Assembly (NCBI RefSeq): GCF_052076105.1
Contig: NZ_CP197245.1
Coordinates: 248,001 to 312,000 of the forward strand
Source: Tardiphaga sp052076105
Lineage (GTDB): Bacteria; Pseudomonadota; Alphaproteobacteria; Rhizobiales; Xanthobacteraceae
DNA length: 64,000 nucleotides
Direction of reading: 5' to 3'
Shown piece after piece: positions 38,471 to 45,501 of this stretch. Position 1 is the first letter of the stretch; each line of letters starts with the position of its first letter. The notes below the pieces were generated by a model. It saw only the letters and a program-made list of their open reading frames with translations. It was not told where the DNA came from and searched no databases. The position numbers were made by a program, and so were the translations under genes.

Positions 38471-38938
38471 TTAGCCCTGCGGCTGATTGTTATCTGACGG
38501 CGGGGTCGGCTTCGGGCGGTGCTGCGCCATGAACGCGTCGAACTCTTCCTTGTCCTTGGCGTGACGCAGGCGATCGAGGAAGTTCTTGAATTCGTGCTGC
38601 TCTTCCTCAAGGCGGCGCAGGGTTTCGACGCGGTATTCGTCGAAAGCGCGGTTGCCGGAGGTCGGCTGGCCGAAGCCGAAGCCATGACGCTCCATGCGGT
38701 TGCGCATGCGCTCCATCTTGTACTGCATCCGCTCCATCTTGTTCTCGAAACGGCCGTTACGATCCCAGCAACCCATTTTTCTGCTCCCGAGTGTGAAGAA
38801 GAGAAGTGCGAGGCCAACCGGCCACCAGACGATAAAACCGAGCACGATCAGTATGATGTGCCATGGTGAGCGCATCTGGTAGGACACCCGATCATCGGCG
38901 GGCGGACCCCATCGATTGTAATCTGCAGCGTTGGCCAT
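38471..38938 (-). CDS. DUF2852 family membrane-associated protein
   Basis: The 155-residue protein has one hydrophobic segment (SPWHIILIVLGFIVWWPVGLAL split over about residues 24-50), then a long charged amphipathic helix with Met-Glu-Arg-Met repeats (NKMERMQYKMERMRNRMERH) and a helical tail. This matches DUF2852, an alphaproteobacterial family of unknown function. A GGAGAGG site precedes the start at 38938; an upstream ATG could add four residues. No functional neighbour is seen. Confidence 0.82.
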   Translation of the reverse strand: MANAADYNRWGPPADDRVSYQMRSPWHIILIVLGFIVWWPVGLALLFFTLGSRKMGCWDRNGRFENKMERMQYKMERMRNRMERHGFGFGQPTSGNRAFDEYRVETLRRLEEEQHEFKNFLDRLRHAKDKEEFDAFMAQHRPKPTPPSDNNQPQG

Positions 38939-39045
38939 TTTCCTCTCCATCAGCAGCACGATGCCGCTTGTGAATGTAAATAACATTTACATACGTAAAC
39001 CACAGCCAGATTTTGTCAAGGCGCCCGCAAGGGGAGCGCCGCGAA

Positions 39046-39750
39046 TTATTTTGGGGCGGTTCCCCAGGGCCCTGATTTGGGCGCCGTCGATGTGTCGGAC
39101 TTGTGGACGTTTTGGTCGGTTGGAAAGCCCAGTCCGCGCAAATAAATCAGCGCACCGGCCTCCAGCAGGTCGTCCGGCGACATCGGCAATTTGCGCCGCG
39201 CGGCATCGCCGCGGCCGAACAACGAGGCCACGCCGTGCGACAGCGACCAGATATGCAGCGCCATCATCATCGCCGGCGGACGCGTCACACCCGGCGGCGT
39301 CAGCGCCGCCAGACGTTCGGCCGCGGCGCGTATGACGGCGAAGGCGCGTTCGCCCGCGGCGGCCAGTTCAGGGCTGGAATCTACGGGGATTCCCGACTCG
39401 AACATCGCCGAATAGAAGGCCGGCTCGGTGCGGGCGAAGTTCAGATACGCCTTGCCGATCCGCTCGAAGGCCGTGACTGTATCCGGCCGCCCGTCATCCC
39501 AGGCTGCGGTCAGCACCTGCTCGAACTGCTCAAAGCCACGCTGCGCAATGCTGGCAAGGAGATCGTCGCGATCGCGAAAGTGGCGGTACGGTGCGGCGGC
39601 ACTGACGCCGGCCGTGCGTGCGGCATCGGCGAAGGTGAAGCCCGCCGGCCCCTTCTCCGCAATCAGCCCGAGCGCCGCCTGCAGCAGCGCCTCTTTCAAG
39701 TTTCCGTGGTGATAGCCGCGCTCGCCGCGACGGTCCTTGTGCCAGCTCAT
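39046..39750 (-). CDS. TetR family transcriptional regulator
   Basis: The 234-residue protein has an N-terminal TetR HTH: NLKEALLQAALGLIAEKG...AGVSAAAPYRHFRDRDDLLA (residues about 17-65). The C-terminal half shows a TetR_C-like WHG-type ligand domain (MMALHIWSLSHGVASLF). The start ATG is in a strong inverted repeat (39742-39774), and a second palindrome is at 39782-39804. It is the last gene of a minus-strand run after two YciI-like genes. The ligand is unknown. Confidence 0.88.
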   Translation of the reverse strand: MSWHKDRRGERGYHHGNLKEALLQAALGLIAEKGPAGFTFADAARTAGVSAAAPYRHFRDRDDLLASIAQRGFEQFEQVLTAAWDDGRPDTVTAFERIGKAYLNFARTEPAFYSAMFESGIPVDSSPELAAAGERAFAVIRAAAERLAALTPPGVTRPPAMMMALHIWSLSHGVASLFGRGDAARRKLPMSPDDLLEAGALIYLRGLGFPTDQNVHKSDTSTAPKSGPWGTAPK

Positions 39751-39774
39751 GTGAATGGCTTTAACATGAGCTGG
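39742..39774. promoter_or_regulatory. Inverted repeat across the TetR start codon
   Basis: CCAGCTCATG (39742-39751) and CATGAGCTGG (39765-39774) are perfect ten-base arms around a 13-base spacer. The start codon of the TetR gene falls in one arm. It could be an operator or an mRNA hairpin that hides the start codon. Confidence 0.45.
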
Positions 39775-39781
39775 GCCAAAA

Positions 39782-39804
39782 GGTCACACCAAAACGGTGT
39801 GACC
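39782..39804. promoter_or_regulatory. Candidate TetR operator palindrome
   Basis: GGTCACACC-AAAAC-GGTGTGACC has perfect nine-base arms around a five-base spacer, 32 bases upstream of the TetR start. The size suits a TetR-family dimer site and autoregulation is likely. Confidence 0.55.
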
Positions 39805-39913
39805 GGCGCAAATTCCCTCAGCAAATCAACGCCCGCCGCATGCGGAAATCCTGCGGCAGGCATGCGGCCATCCTGCGATACGAGTGTTTCATGCCCGTCG
39901 CAGTGATTTCGCC

Positions 39914-40339
39914 TCAGCCGAGCCGCTTCGCGGTGGTCTGCATCTCCTCGAATCCCGAGGCCACGGCCTGCACGTCCTCCGGATAATCGGCCATTTCCTG
40001 CACCTGGCGGATCTCGATCACCTCGTTGGGCGTCGCCGGGCAGCGACTAGCCCAGGCGATGGCCTCATCGCGCGAGGCAACGTCGATCATCCAGTAGCCG
40101 CCGAGCACTTCCTTGGACTCCGCGAACGGCCCATCGGTCACCACCGGCTTGCCGGATGGAAAGGATACCCGCGCGCCCATCGATGGCGGGTGCAGTCCGT
40201 CGCAGGTGATCAGCACGCCGGCGTCCATCAGCGCCTTGTTATAGGCCATCATCGCGGCGACGCGCTCGACATCCTCCGGCACGGTGCCCGGCGCCGCAGT
40301 TTCATAGCCGCCGGGGATCATCAGCATCATAAATCGCAT
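39914..40339 (-). CDS. YciI/DGPF-domain protein
   Basis: The 141-residue protein belongs to the YCII-related (DGPF) family: MRFMMLMIPGGYE at the start, a VTDGPFAESKEVLGGYWMID block (residues about 67-86) and a DEAIAWASRCP helix. These small alpha-beta dimers often accompany ECF42-type sigma factors. It is downstream of a second copy with a gap of 43 bases, so the pair is probably co-transcribed. The catalytic role, if any, is unknown. Confidence 0.85.
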   Translation of the reverse strand: MRFMMLMIPGGYETAAPGTVPEDVERVAAMMAYNKALMDAGVLITCDGLHPPSMGARVSFPSGKPVVTDGPFAESKEVLGGYWMIDVASRDEAIAWASRCPATPNEVIEIRQVQEMADYPEDVQAVASGFEEMQTTAKRLG

Positions 40340-40382
40340 GGTTGTGGTCCTCGTTGATCTCGATCCTCTTTGATCTCGTCGC

Positions 40383-40799
40383 TTATTTCCTGGCGGCTTG
40401 CGCGCGCAGGCGCTCTTCCTTCTCGCGCAACTCGGGCGTGAGGGCTTCGCCGAAATCCTCGGCCGCGAACACCTGACGGATCTCGATTTCGTCGCCGGCC
40501 GCGAACGGCGCGCGCTTCATCCACGCGATCGCCTCGTCCCTGGAGGCCACGTCGATCAGCCAGAAGCCGGCAATCAGATCGCGCGTCACATCGAATGGCC
40601 CCTGCTTCACCGTCGGCTCACTGCCGGTGAAGGTGATCCGCGCGCCTTTCGACGTCGGGTGCAACCCCTCGCCGGCCTGCATCACGCCGGCATTGCACAT
40701 CTCCTCATTGAACTTGCCCATCGCGGTCAGCAGTTCCGTCGACGGCATCACGCCGGCTTCGGTGTCCTTGTTTGCATGCACGATCACCATGAAACGCAT
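40383..40799 (-). CDS. YciI/DGPF-domain protein, variant motif
   Basis: The 138-residue paralogue of the neighbouring gene has the same layout (MRFMVIVHANKDTE...; FWLIDVASRDEAIAWMKRAPF), but its DGPF signature has changed to QGPF (in VKQGPFDVTRDLIAG). This may mean loss or change of the site function. It starts the two-gene unit, and its C-terminus is lysine/arginine-rich. Confidence 0.83.
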   Translation of the reverse strand: MRFMVIVHANKDTEAGVMPSTELLTAMGKFNEEMCNAGVMQAGEGLHPTSKGARITFTGSEPTVKQGPFDVTRDLIAGFWLIDVASRDEAIAWMKRAPFAAGDEIEIRQVFAAEDFGEALTPELREKEERLRAQAARK

Positions 40800-40896
40800 T
40801 TGTCGTTCTCCGTTTGAAGGTTTGACTGCAAATATGACGATTGGCTCTTTGCCTGACCGACAAGGGATATGAAATTATTTCAGAGGTCATGTGGCA

Positions 40897-41262
40897 TTAC
40901 GACGCCTGCTTCTGAAACACCCCATTCTTGTAACTCGCGCCGAAATACACATCGATCGACCTGATGCGATCGCCATCGAATCCGAACACCTCGGTATTGC
41001 GAAAGCTCTTGCCGTCCTTGGCGACGCAGCGATAGGTCACGAAAGCCGTATCGCCGTCGGCGGCGATACGTTCGAGATCGTGCTGCGCGATCCAGTCGGC
41101 GACACGCCAGCAGCGCGCAAAGTATGTCGTTTTGTCGATGGCATCGTCGAACGGGCTCGTGAACGTAAAATCATCGGTGAACGCGTCTTCGACGGCGGCG
41201 CGGTCGTTGCGCAGATAAGCTGCAAACAGGTCACGGATGATCCCGGCCTTGTCGGCACTCAT
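40897..41262 (-). CDS. NTF2/SnoaL-like small protein
   Basis: The 121-residue protein fits the NTF2-like fold: a helical start (DKAGIIRDLFAAYLRNDRAAVEDAFTDDFTFTSP broken over residues 4-37), then beta strands ending YFGASYKNG. Such proteins bind small ligands or act as isomerases or hydrolases. The start at 41262 is set by homology to the family N-terminus; the open frame extends far upstream through the GST gene as a shadow. It follows the GST gene by five bases, so it is co-transcribed with it. Confidence 0.8.
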   Translation of the reverse strand: MSADKAGIIRDLFAAYLRNDRAAVEDAFTDDFTFTSPFDDAIDKTTYFARCWRVADWIAQHDLERIAADGDTAFVTYRCVAKDGKSFRNTEVFGFDGDRIRSIDVYFGASYKNGVFQKQAS

Positions 41263-41267
41263 GATGC

Positions 41268-41915
41268 TCACTCCTGTGGAAACATATGTGCGTACGGCTC
41301 TGCCTCCTTCACCACCCGCGCGAATGATGGACGCGTCAGCAGCCTGCCAAGATAGGCCGAGACGTTGCGATGCGCGTCTCCGAACGGATGCACCTTGTTC
41401 GCGTAATAGAGCGCCGGCGCGGCTGCACAGTCGGCGAGCGTGAACGCTGCGCCCATCGCCCACGCGTTCGTCGCCATCTGCTTGTCGATCATGCCATAGG
41501 ACGTGGTGAGCTGCGCTCGCGCCATGGCGACCCCATGCGGATCCTTCTTGTCCGCCGGCACCAGACGGTCGCCGACGATCTTCTGGGTCGGCGTGTGCAC
41601 ATAGAGATCGTAAAAGCGATCGCGCAGCCGCATCTGCAAGCCAGCATCGCCATCCGGGATGAAACGGGTGCGGCCGGGGAAATGCCGGTCGAGATATTCG
41701 ACGACGATGGAGGACTCCGGAACGACGGCGCCGCGCACATCGTCCTGCAGCACCGGGAATTTGCCGATCGGCCACAGTTTCAACAGCGCCGCGCGCTCGG
41801 CCTCGTCGCCGAGATTGACCATATGCGGCGTAAACGGCGTGTCGTTCTCGTAGAGAGCGACCAGCGTCTTCCAGCAATAGGACGACAGCGGATGATAGTG
41901 GAGCGTGAGTGACAT
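41268..41915 (-). CDS. Glutathione S-transferase family protein
   Basis: The 215-residue protein has an N-terminal thioredoxin-like GST domain (LTLHYHPLSSYCWKTLVALYEND, with the active-site Ser/Cys region at residues 10-13), a cis-Pro in GKFPVLQDD and ESSIVVEYLD, and an all-helical C-terminal domain. It should conjugate or bind glutathione. A GGAGGAACC ribosome site precedes the start at 41915. It heads a two-gene unit with the NTF2-like gene. The substrate is unknown. Confidence 0.87.
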   Translation of the reverse strand: MSLTLHYHPLSSYCWKTLVALYENDTPFTPHMVNLGDEAERAALLKLWPIGKFPVLQDDVRGAVVPESSIVVEYLDRHFPGRTRFIPDGDAGLQMRLRDRFYDLYVHTPTQKIVGDRLVPADKKDPHGVAMARAQLTTSYGMIDKQMATNAWAMGAAFTLADCAAAPALYYANKVHPFGDAHRNVSAYLGRLLTRPSFARVVKEAEPYAHMFPQE

Positions 41916-42190
41916 GGTTCCTCCTGTCAGGTCTGCAAGATGCATCGCCGGCGCATGGGCACCGACGATGCCGTCACTCAAGGACGAATGGGCTTTGCAG
42001 TTCCCGACATGCCATGGCCCTTTCTCGATGCAGAGGAAGCAGAATTCATGCAGGAGGGCCGACGGAACCATACAGATTTGAAAAGTAGAACGATACTAAG
42101 CGGGGGCCCTGTGGAAACGGCCATTTACCGTTCACACCAGCTCACGCGCGCGTTACCGACTTAGCTGAAAATTAGCTAAGGAGCGTAAGC
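41916..42190. other. Divergent regulatory region of GST and TonB receptor genes
   Basis: The 275-base spacer has no supported ORF. Next to the TonB receptor start is the inverted repeat TTAGCT (42161-42166) / AGCTAA (42174-42179), whose right arm overlaps the AAGGAG ribosome site. No clear Fur or Irr box was found. Confidence 0.4.
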
Positions 42191-44419
42191 GTGGCCATTT
42201 CCCAAACCTCACAGCGACTCTTCGGAGCGTCTATCGCAGTTCTTATGACCTTCGCGATCGCAGCTCCGGCACAGGCGCAGAGCCAGCTTCCGCCCGTCGT
42301 TGTCGAGCAGTCCAAACCGCGTGCCACGCCGGCACGTCCGCAGCGTTCGCAGGCGGCGCGGTCATCGGCCAGCCGTCGGACTGCGTCCCGGGGATCGACA
42401 GCGCCCGCCACCACGCCGGCTGCCGCAGTCTTTGAATCCGGCACCGGCCCTGTGCGAGGCTATCTCGCCGGGCAGAGCACCACCGGCATGAAGACCGACA
42501 CGCCGCTGCGCGAAACCGCGCAATCGATCTCGGTGGTGACCGCTGACCGCATGACCGATCAAGGCGTGACCAATATCCAGGAAGCGCTGCGCTATGTGCC
42601 CGGCGTGTTCGCCGATGCCTATGGCATGGATTCACGCGGCGACTATCCGCGCATCCGTGGTCAGGACCCCAACATCTTCCTTGACGGCACCCGCGTGGTG
42701 AACAGCTACAAGTTCAGCGAATGGCGGCAAGACCCCTATATGCTGGAGCGCGTCGAGGTGTTTCGTGGGCCTTCCGTGCTGTATGGCGACACCTCGGTCG
42801 CCGGCCTGATCAACCTGATCTCGAAACGGCCGCGGGCAGACGGCTTCAATGAGATCGGCGTGCAGTTCGACAATTTCGGACGCAAGCAGATCCAGTTGGA
42901 CACAACGGGTAAACTGACCAAAGACGGCGAATGGCTCTATCGTTTTGTCGGCGTGTTCCGGGACGGTCACTTGCAGACCGACTTCGCGCCGGACGACCGC
43001 ATCCTGCTCGCCCCATCGCTCACCTGGCGGCCGACCACGAACACCAACTGGACCGTTCAGGGCTTCTATCAGAAAGACAAGTCGAGCACGGCGACCAGCT
43101 TCCTTCCGCATGAAGGCATGCTCTATCCCGGCCCCAACGGCTTGATCCCCATCACCCGTTTCGCCGGCTATCCCGGCTACGATCTGTACCAGACCGAAAC
43201 CGCCGCCATCGGCAGCATCTTCGAGCATTATTTCAACGACGCCGTGAAATTCACGCAGAACCTGCGCTACGCCCATGTCGAAGGCATCTACCGCACCGGC
43301 TATTCGGACAGCTTCTCGAACCCCGCCGATCCCTTCCTGGATCCCGAGCGGCGGACGGTGGCGCGCTTCATCTCCAATCAGGAGACGATCCGCGACCAGC
43401 TCACCATGGACAACAATCTCCAATTCAAGTTCCTCACCGGTCCGGTCAGCCACAAGGTGCTGGTGGGTGCCGACTATCGCGAGATCAACGAACGCAGTCG
43501 CACCGGCGGCGGCTTTGATCCGACACCGTTCGATCTCTATTCGCCGGTTTACACCACAACCATCGCACCCGAACTGTTCGACGATCCCCGCGTGCGCCAG
43601 AACCAGCTCGGCCTCTATGCACAGGATCAGCTCCGCTACGGTCCATGGCTCGCCACGCTTGGCATCCGGCAGGACTTCGTCGGCAACCGTGTCACCGGCA
43701 GCCCTGACGAGGACACGCGGGCGACAACCGGGCGCGCCAGCCTGATGTATGAGACGCCGGTTGGCTTCAATCCCTATGTGACCTATGCGACCTCGTTCAA
43801 TCCGGTGTTCGGCGCCAACGTCTGTGCCGATATCTGCAAGGCGCAGCGCGGCGAGATCTATGAGGTCGGCTTCAAGTACAATCCATTCCCTGGCACCGCG
43901 ATCAACGGCGCGATCTTCGACACCGTCGAGAAAAACCGTCTCGCCTCTGACCCGACCAATCCGCTGATCTCGATTCAGACCGGTCAGGTCCGTATCCGCG
44001 GCGCGGAGCTGGAAGTCATCACCAAGGTCACGCCGGATCTCAATCTGATCGGCGCCTATACCTATCTCGATGCCAAGGTCGAGAGCGGCGACAATGCCGG
44101 CAAGCATATCGAGACTGTGCCGGAGCAACAGGCTTCGCTCTGGGGCACCTATCGGCTGACCGCGCTCGGCCTGCGCGAGGTCACCATTGGCAGCGGCGTG
44201 CGCTACATCGGCGTCTCCTGGGACGGCACCGACACGCTGCAGACGCCGGATTACACGCTGTTCGATGCGATGATCAAATACGAGACCGGTCCGTGGCGGC
44301 TGCAGATCAATGCCACCAACCTCGCCGACAAGCGCCACATGACCACCTGCCTTGCCCGCGGCGATTGCTTCCCGGGCATGGGGCGTACGGTGCTGGGCTC
44401 CGCGACCTATCGATTCTGA
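42191..44419 (+). CDS. TonB-dependent siderophore receptor
   Basis: The 742-residue outer-membrane receptor has a signal peptide (ending AQAQS, about residue 29), a TonB-box-like LPPVVVEQ just after it, an Arg/Ala/Ser/Pro-rich linker (about residues 40-75), then the plug domain (LRETAQSISVVTADRMTDQG, residues about 104-123) and the beta-barrel ending in SATYRF. The motifs are those of the ferrichrome-type siderophore receptor class. Paired Cys lie at NVCADICK and CLARGDCF. The start is GTG after AAGGAG. A second, close paralogue follows the SDR gene. The siderophore is unknown. Confidence 0.92.
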   Translation: MAISQTSQRLFGASIAVLMTFAIAAPAQAQSQLPPVVVEQSKPRATPARPQRSQAARSSASRRTASRGSTAPATTPAAAVFESGTGPVRGYLAGQSTTGMKTDTPLRETAQSISVVTADRMTDQGVTNIQEALRYVPGVFADAYGMDSRGDYPRIRGQDPNIFLDGTRVVNSYKFSEWRQDPYMLERVEVFRGPSVLYGDTSVAGLINLISKRPRADGFNEIGVQFDNFGRKQIQLDTTGKLTKDGEWLYRFVGVFRDGHLQTDFAPDDRILLAPSLTWRPTTNTNWTVQGFYQKDKSSTATSFLPHEGMLYPGPNGLIPITRFAGYPGYDLYQTETAAIGSIFEHYFNDAVKFTQNLRYAHVEGIYRTGYSDSFSNPADPFLDPERRTVARFISNQETIRDQLTMDNNLQFKFLTGPVSHKVLVGADYREINERSRTGGGFDPTPFDLYSPVYTTTIAPELFDDPRVRQNQLGLYAQDQLRYGPWLATLGIRQDFVGNRVTGSPDEDTRATTGRASLMYETPVGFNPYVTYATSFNPVFGANVCADICKAQRGEIYEVGFKYNPFPGTAINGAIFDTVEKNRLASDPTNPLISIQTGQVRIRGAELEVITKVTPDLNLIGAYTYLDAKVESGDNAGKHIETVPEQQASLWGTYRLTALGLREVTIGSGVRYIGVSWDGTDTLQTPDYTLFDAMIKYETGPWRLQINATNLADKRHMTTCLARGDCFPGMGRTVLGSATYRF

Positions 44420-44514
44420 GCTCTGCCGTCACCTGATCGCAGAACGGTCGGGCTTGTCCCGGCCGTTCTCGTTCTCTAAACAGCCCTGCAATGATCAAGA
44501 CGACAGGGCAGGAC

Positions 44515-45318
44515 ATGACCAAGGCTGACGGCAAGGAACAGATTCGCAAGGTTGCACTCGTCACCGGCGCCGCACGCGGCATTGGCCTTGCCGTGGCCAA
44601 GCGCTTTCTCGGCGAGGGCTATCGCGTCGCGCTGCTGGATATCGAGCGCGAGCTGCTGGACGCCAGCGTCAAGGCGCTGAGCGATCCAGACAACACGCTG
44701 GCGCTGCATACGGATGTCTCCGACGCCGCGGCTGTCGATCAAGCCTTTGCCGCCACGCAGGCCCGCTTCGGCCGGCTCGATGCGCTGGTCAACAATGCCG
44801 GCATCGCGAATTTCAAGCCTCTGCTCGAGACGACGCTGGAGGAATGGGAACGCATCATGGCGGTGAATCTCACCGGCCCGTTCCTGTGCACCAAGGCCGC
44901 GGCACCCTTGATGCGCGAGCACGGGGGCGGCGCCATCGTCAACATCGCCTCGATCTCGGCGCTGCGCGCGTCCACGCTGCGCGTCGCCTACGGCACCAGC
45001 AAGGCCGGCATCGTTCACTTCACCAAGCAGTCCGCGGTCGAACTGGCGCTGCTCGGCATCCGCGTCAATGCGGTGGCGCCGGGCCCGGTGGAAACCGCGA
45101 TGGCCAAGGCCGTGCACACGCCGGCGATCCGCGCCGATTATCACGATGCGATTCCGCTGAATCGTTATGGCGGCGAGGACGAACTCGCGGATGCGATCTT
45201 CTTCCTGTGCAGCGACCGGTCGAGCTACATCACCGGCCAGATGCTGGCGGTCGACGGCGGTTTCGACGCCACGGGCATCGGCCTGCCGACGCTGCGGCGC
45301 GAGGGCATCAACGGCTAG
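44515..45318 (+). CDS. SDR family oxidoreductase
   Basis: The 267-residue protein is a classical short-chain dehydrogenase: the cofactor motif TGAARGIG (residues about 18-25), LVNNAGIA (about 90-97), the catalytic Ser in NIASISALRA, Tyr-x-x-x-Lys in YGTSKAG, and the C-terminal ITGQMLAVDGG. The exact start (44491 or 44515) is unclear. It lies 95 to 120 bases after the first TonB receptor and 180 before the second, so it may be in one iron-related unit; a role in siderophore release or modification is possible but unproven. Confidence 0.9.
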   Translation: MTKADGKEQIRKVALVTGAARGIGLAVAKRFLGEGYRVALLDIERELLDASVKALSDPDNTLALHTDVSDAAAVDQAFAATQARFGRLDALVNNAGIANFKPLLETTLEEWERIMAVNLTGPFLCTKAAAPLMREHGGGAIVNIASISALRASTLRVAYGTSKAGIVHFTKQSAVELALLGIRVNAVAPGPVETAMAKAVHTPAIRADYHDAIPLNRYGGEDELADAIFFLCSDRSSYITGQMLAVDGGFDATGIGLPTLRREGING

Positions 45319-45501
45319 CGAAGATCAACGCCCGGATGACGTGCAGCATCATCCGGATTGCACGGTTGCAGGCTCCTTCGTGCACATCCGCCACCTTAGA
45401 GAAATAATAGTTCCAGACTAAATGTATGACGCGCCGGACGTCTTCCGGGTACGTCGCTGCGTGATAAGTCGCCTGCACCACTTGGTAATGGGGTGCGGGC
45501 A

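Noticed and set aside
42072..42190. Fur or Irr box before the first TonB receptor
   Set aside because: The AT-rich stretch has no match to the known consensus; only a short TTAGCT/AGCTAA inverted repeat next to the ribosome site is seen.
42632..44338. Open frame opposite the first TonB receptor
   Set aside because: Antisense shadow; the receptor motifs are complete on the plus strand.
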